Shown here piece by piece: positions 62,071 to 64,000 of a stretch of 64,000 bases of DNA. The stretch spans positions 27,698 to 91,697 of the forward strand of contig JAYNIR010000012.1 in the NCBI GenBank assembly GCA_038109305.1. The letters are read 5' to 3'. The stretch is from UBA1479 sp038109305 (GTDB lineage Bacteria; Pseudomonadota; Alphaproteobacteria; Rhodospirillales; Casp-alpha2). Each line of letters starts with the position of its first letter. Within the stretch, counting starts at the first letter, position 1. The notes below the pieces were generated by a model. It was not told where the DNA came from. It did no database searches and worked only from the letters and a program-made list of their open reading frames with translations. Both the position numbers and the translations under genes were made by a program.

Positions 62071-62844
62071 TTAATTGTCAAAGGTGTTCGAGAGCGTTCC
62101 GATGCCTTCGATGGAGATTTCGATGGCGTTCGAAGGGTCCTTCATGCTGCCGACACCGACGTTAGTGCCGCAGGCGATCATGTCGCCCGGCATGAGTGTC
62201 ACGTCGTGGGAAATTTCCGAGATCAGTTTCGCCGGCGTCCGAAGCATGTCAGAAACCGGATAGTTCTGCCGCTCCGCCCCGTTCAGCACCGTGCGGACAG
62301 ACAATGTCATGGGGTCGAGGTCCGTCGCGATCACCGGCCCGATGGGCCCGAAAGTGTCAAAGCTTTTGCACCGGGTCCACTGATCGAAGGTCGTGTCTTT
62401 TTTCAAGATCGCCATCGCCGTCACGTCATTGACGCAGGTATAGCCAAACACATGTTCGAGCGCCTTGTCCTCCGGTACTTCCTTGCACCGTTTGCCGATC
62501 ACGATGCCCAGTTCGCCTTCGAACACCACCGGGCCGTCATAGCTCATCGGGCGGACGATCTTTTCGCTGGTGCCGATGATGGAATTGTTGGTTTTGATGA
62601 ACCAGAGCGGTTCTTCCGGCCGGACACCGCCCGACTTTTCCCGCATCATGTTGTAGTTGTTCCAGAGCGCCACCATCTTGCCCGGCATGATCGGTGCCAG
62701 CACCTTCACGTCGGCCAGCTTCACCGTCTCGCCCGTCGGCTGGGCGCCGGAAATCATATTGCCGGAGTGGACGGCGATGGCGTCACCCGAGAGCGTTCCA
62801 AAGCCTTCCCCGCCCTCTTTTTCATAGCGGATCCACAGCGTCAT
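62071..62844 (-). CDS. Fumarylacetoacetate hydrolase family protein
   Basis: A 257-residue FAH-fold protein, as in 2-keto-4-pentenoate hydratases, acylpyruvases and isomerase/decarboxylases of aromatic catabolism. Metal-binding carboxylates lie in VVFEGELGIVIGKRCKEVP and CVNDVTAMAILKKD; the KSFDTFGPIGPVIA block and MLMPGDMIACGTNVGVGSM end the barrel. GGGGAGGAG precedes ATG 62844. Paired with the PanE-like gene; substrate unknown. Confidence 0.88.
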   Translation of the reverse strand: MTLWIRYEKEGGEGFGTLSGDAIAVHSGNMISGAQPTGETVKLADVKVLAPIMPGKMVALWNNYNMMREKSGGVRPEEPLWFIKTNNSIIGTSEKIVRPMSYDGPVVFEGELGIVIGKRCKEVPEDKALEHVFGYTCVNDVTAMAILKKDTTFDQWTRCKSFDTFGPIGPVIATDLDPMTLSVRTVLNGAERQNYPVSDMLRTPAKLISEISHDVTLMPGDMIACGTNVGVGSMKDPSNAIEISIEGIGTLSNTFDN

Positions 62845-62999
62845 TGGCTCCTCCCCATCTGCGCCAGACGCCGATATAAGCTGCCTATGTGTTTATTTGT
62901 CTGATCAATGACGAGAAGATCTTACCCGGATGCGGGCCCTGCATCAACACCGAATAATGGCGCCATGCAACAGCGGAAGCGTCGTTGCCGGCGGCCCGA

Positions 63000-63854
63000 T
63001 CAATGGTGGAAAAGCACCGGAATTTCAGCGTGTTCGACCACGTACTGCGTCACCCCGCCGATCTTGAAATCGTGGCGGCGCACCTGTGCGTAGCCGCCCA
63101 TGACCAGCAGGTCGATTTTATGGTCGGCACAGGCCTGCAACAGGGTCTGCCCCACCGCGTGGGCGTCACAGGTCACGGTGATGCTTTCGCTTTCCTGGCC
63201 ATGCCAGCGCAGGTACGTCGCCAGATCTTCCGCCGGCAACTGATCGCCGTGGGTTTCCGGGGCCGACAGAATGATGATTTTTTCCGCCGTTTCGACGATG
63301 GGGCGGGAGGTGGTGACGGCGCCGGCAACCTCGGCCGAGCCGTTCCAGGCGATGGCGATCCGGTTGCCGATGGCGGAAACCGCCTTGGATGGCACCGAAA
63401 CCACCGGTTTACCGGTGTTCATCAGGGCGGCTTCGAAGGTCCTGACGCCCAGCATTCCGTCGGGCTGAGCGACGAAAATAACGTCGGCCAGCCGCCCCCG
63501 GCGGCCGACAACGTCCGCCTGCCGCCCCTTGGCTTCGGTGAACGATACGGTCACCCCATCCGCCGTCGCCCGGGGCACGTCGGCAACGGTCAGCCCGTGT
63601 TTGCGGCAATACTCTTCGAACAGCGTCTTGACCCGCTTTTCCTCGTCCGCCGCGTGGGCTTCGGCGATTTCATTGACGGCATCACGCATCCCGCCCAGGG
63701 CCGCCCCGAAGGTCAGCATGTCCCGCGCACTCATACGGGCGTGCACGGCCTCCACATGGGCATTGAATTTCTTCGCCAGCAACGTGGCGGGATTCAGAAC
63801 CTGTTCGCCTTTTCCGTCGCCGCGGACCGGAACCAGGATGTTGCGGATGCTCAT
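63000..63854 (-). CDS. Tandem-domain universal stress protein
   Basis: A 284-residue protein made of two USP-like halves. The first starts MSIRNILVPVRGDGKGEQVL; the second begins near RIAIAWNGSAEVAGAVTTSR and has the nucleotide-binding end KIDLLVMGGYAQVRRHDFKI with GGVTQYVVEHAEIPVLF. The usual GxxGxxxxxxG(S/T) ATP motif is partly altered (MGGYAQVRRHDF...GGVTQ). AGGAGG precedes ATG 63854, an ideal site. Role in stress survival is general family knowledge. Confidence 0.9.
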   Translation of the reverse strand: MSIRNILVPVRGDGKGEQVLNPATLLAKKFNAHVEAVHARMSARDMLTFGAALGGMRDAVNEIAEAHAADEEKRVKTLFEEYCRKHGLTVADVPRATADGVTVSFTEAKGRQADVVGRRGRLADVIFVAQPDGMLGVRTFEAALMNTGKPVVSVPSKAVSAIGNRIAIAWNGSAEVAGAVTTSRPIVETAEKIIILSAPETHGDQLPAEDLATYLRWHGQESESITVTCDAHAVGQTLLQACADHKIDLLVMGGYAQVRRHDFKIGGVTQYVVEHAEIPVLFHH

Positions 63855-63945
63855 GGGGTGACCTCCTGTTAAAACAAGTGCGGGCCCGGACGACCACAGT
63901 TACGCGTATTGGCCCGGCCCTGCCCCATTGTGGTCAGTCTACCTC

Positions 63946-64000
63946 TTAAAACAGGCCTTCGATTTGACCTTCGTCATTGAGGTAGATGTTATTCGCGGCC
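63946..64000 (-). CDS. 3' end of a gene extending beyond the window
   Basis: The last codons on the minus strand read AANNIYLNDEGQIEGLF followed by TAA (63948-63946). Too little is visible to name the family. A 7-bp inverted repeat, GACCACA (63892-63898) with TGTGGTC (63929-63935), lies after the stop but has no T tract. Confidence 0.5.
   Translation of the reverse strand, partial: AANNIYLNDEGQIEGLF

Overview
The window looks like a chromosomal segment of a high-GC alphaproteobacterium, probably of Rhodospirillales type. Reasons: the division and cell-wall (dcw) order mraZ-rsmH-ftsL-ftsI-murE-murF-mraY-murD-ftsW-murG-murC-murB-ddl-ftsQ-ftsA-ftsZ-lpxC-bamD-recN-ligA, an F0-only atp operon with a duplicated b subunit (b and b'), the DUF721-dsbA-smc block, a DUF2336 protein, and an Fnr-type regulator with a C-x2-C-x7-C cysteine motif. 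This assignment rests on gene content and protein style only; there is no rRNA in the window.

Layout. 1-2.7 kb: a partial membrane-anchored coiled-coil gene, tRNA1(Val) methyltransferase, a DUF2007 protein and polyprenyl diphosphate synthase. 2.8-4.4 kb: tRNA-Pro(CGG) with its terminator, a candidate small RNA with its own terminator, a lipoprotein, and a canonical FNR box with class II geometry facing a tiny, apparently frameshifted membrane protein gene. 4.5-12.6 kb is an accessory-like stretch: orphan membrane-anchored TRAP binding protein, DUF2336 protein lacking its N-terminus, TAXI receptor remnant, class III aminotransferase, apt, GNAT, bifunctional glutathionylspermidine synthetase/amidase, a headless LysR pseudogene and an unidentified gene tail. 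12.6-21.2 kb: mutY, DUF721, dsbA-like, smc, and the F0 genes. 21.2-47 kb: GNAT, then the leftward ligA-recN-bamD-lpxC and dcw cluster, read leftward from mraZ with many 4-nt start/stop overlaps. 47.3-47.7 kb: RNase P RNA. 47.7-64 kb: amidase, DjlA-like co-chaperone, DUF3750, SBF-like transporter, and a metabolic group (FAD oxidoreductase, 2-hydroxyacid dehydrogenase, fused oxoprolinase, threonine-dehydratase-like enzyme, PanE-like reductase, FAH-family protein), plus a TolC-family pseudogene, an Fnr pseudogene and a universal stress protein.

How it fits together: the core of the window makes and assembles the envelope (peptidoglycan precursors, divisome, lipid A commitment step, outer-membrane protein insertion) alongside DNA maintenance (smc, recN, ligA, mutY) and the membrane half of ATP synthase. 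The most distinctive signal is decay. Five loci carry disabling lesions (Fnr regulator, its probable small-membrane-protein target type, LysR, TAXI, TolC). Several lesions are single-base, so true pseudogenization must be separated from consensus error. I found no CRISPR array, prophage, insertion sequence or obvious new defence system.
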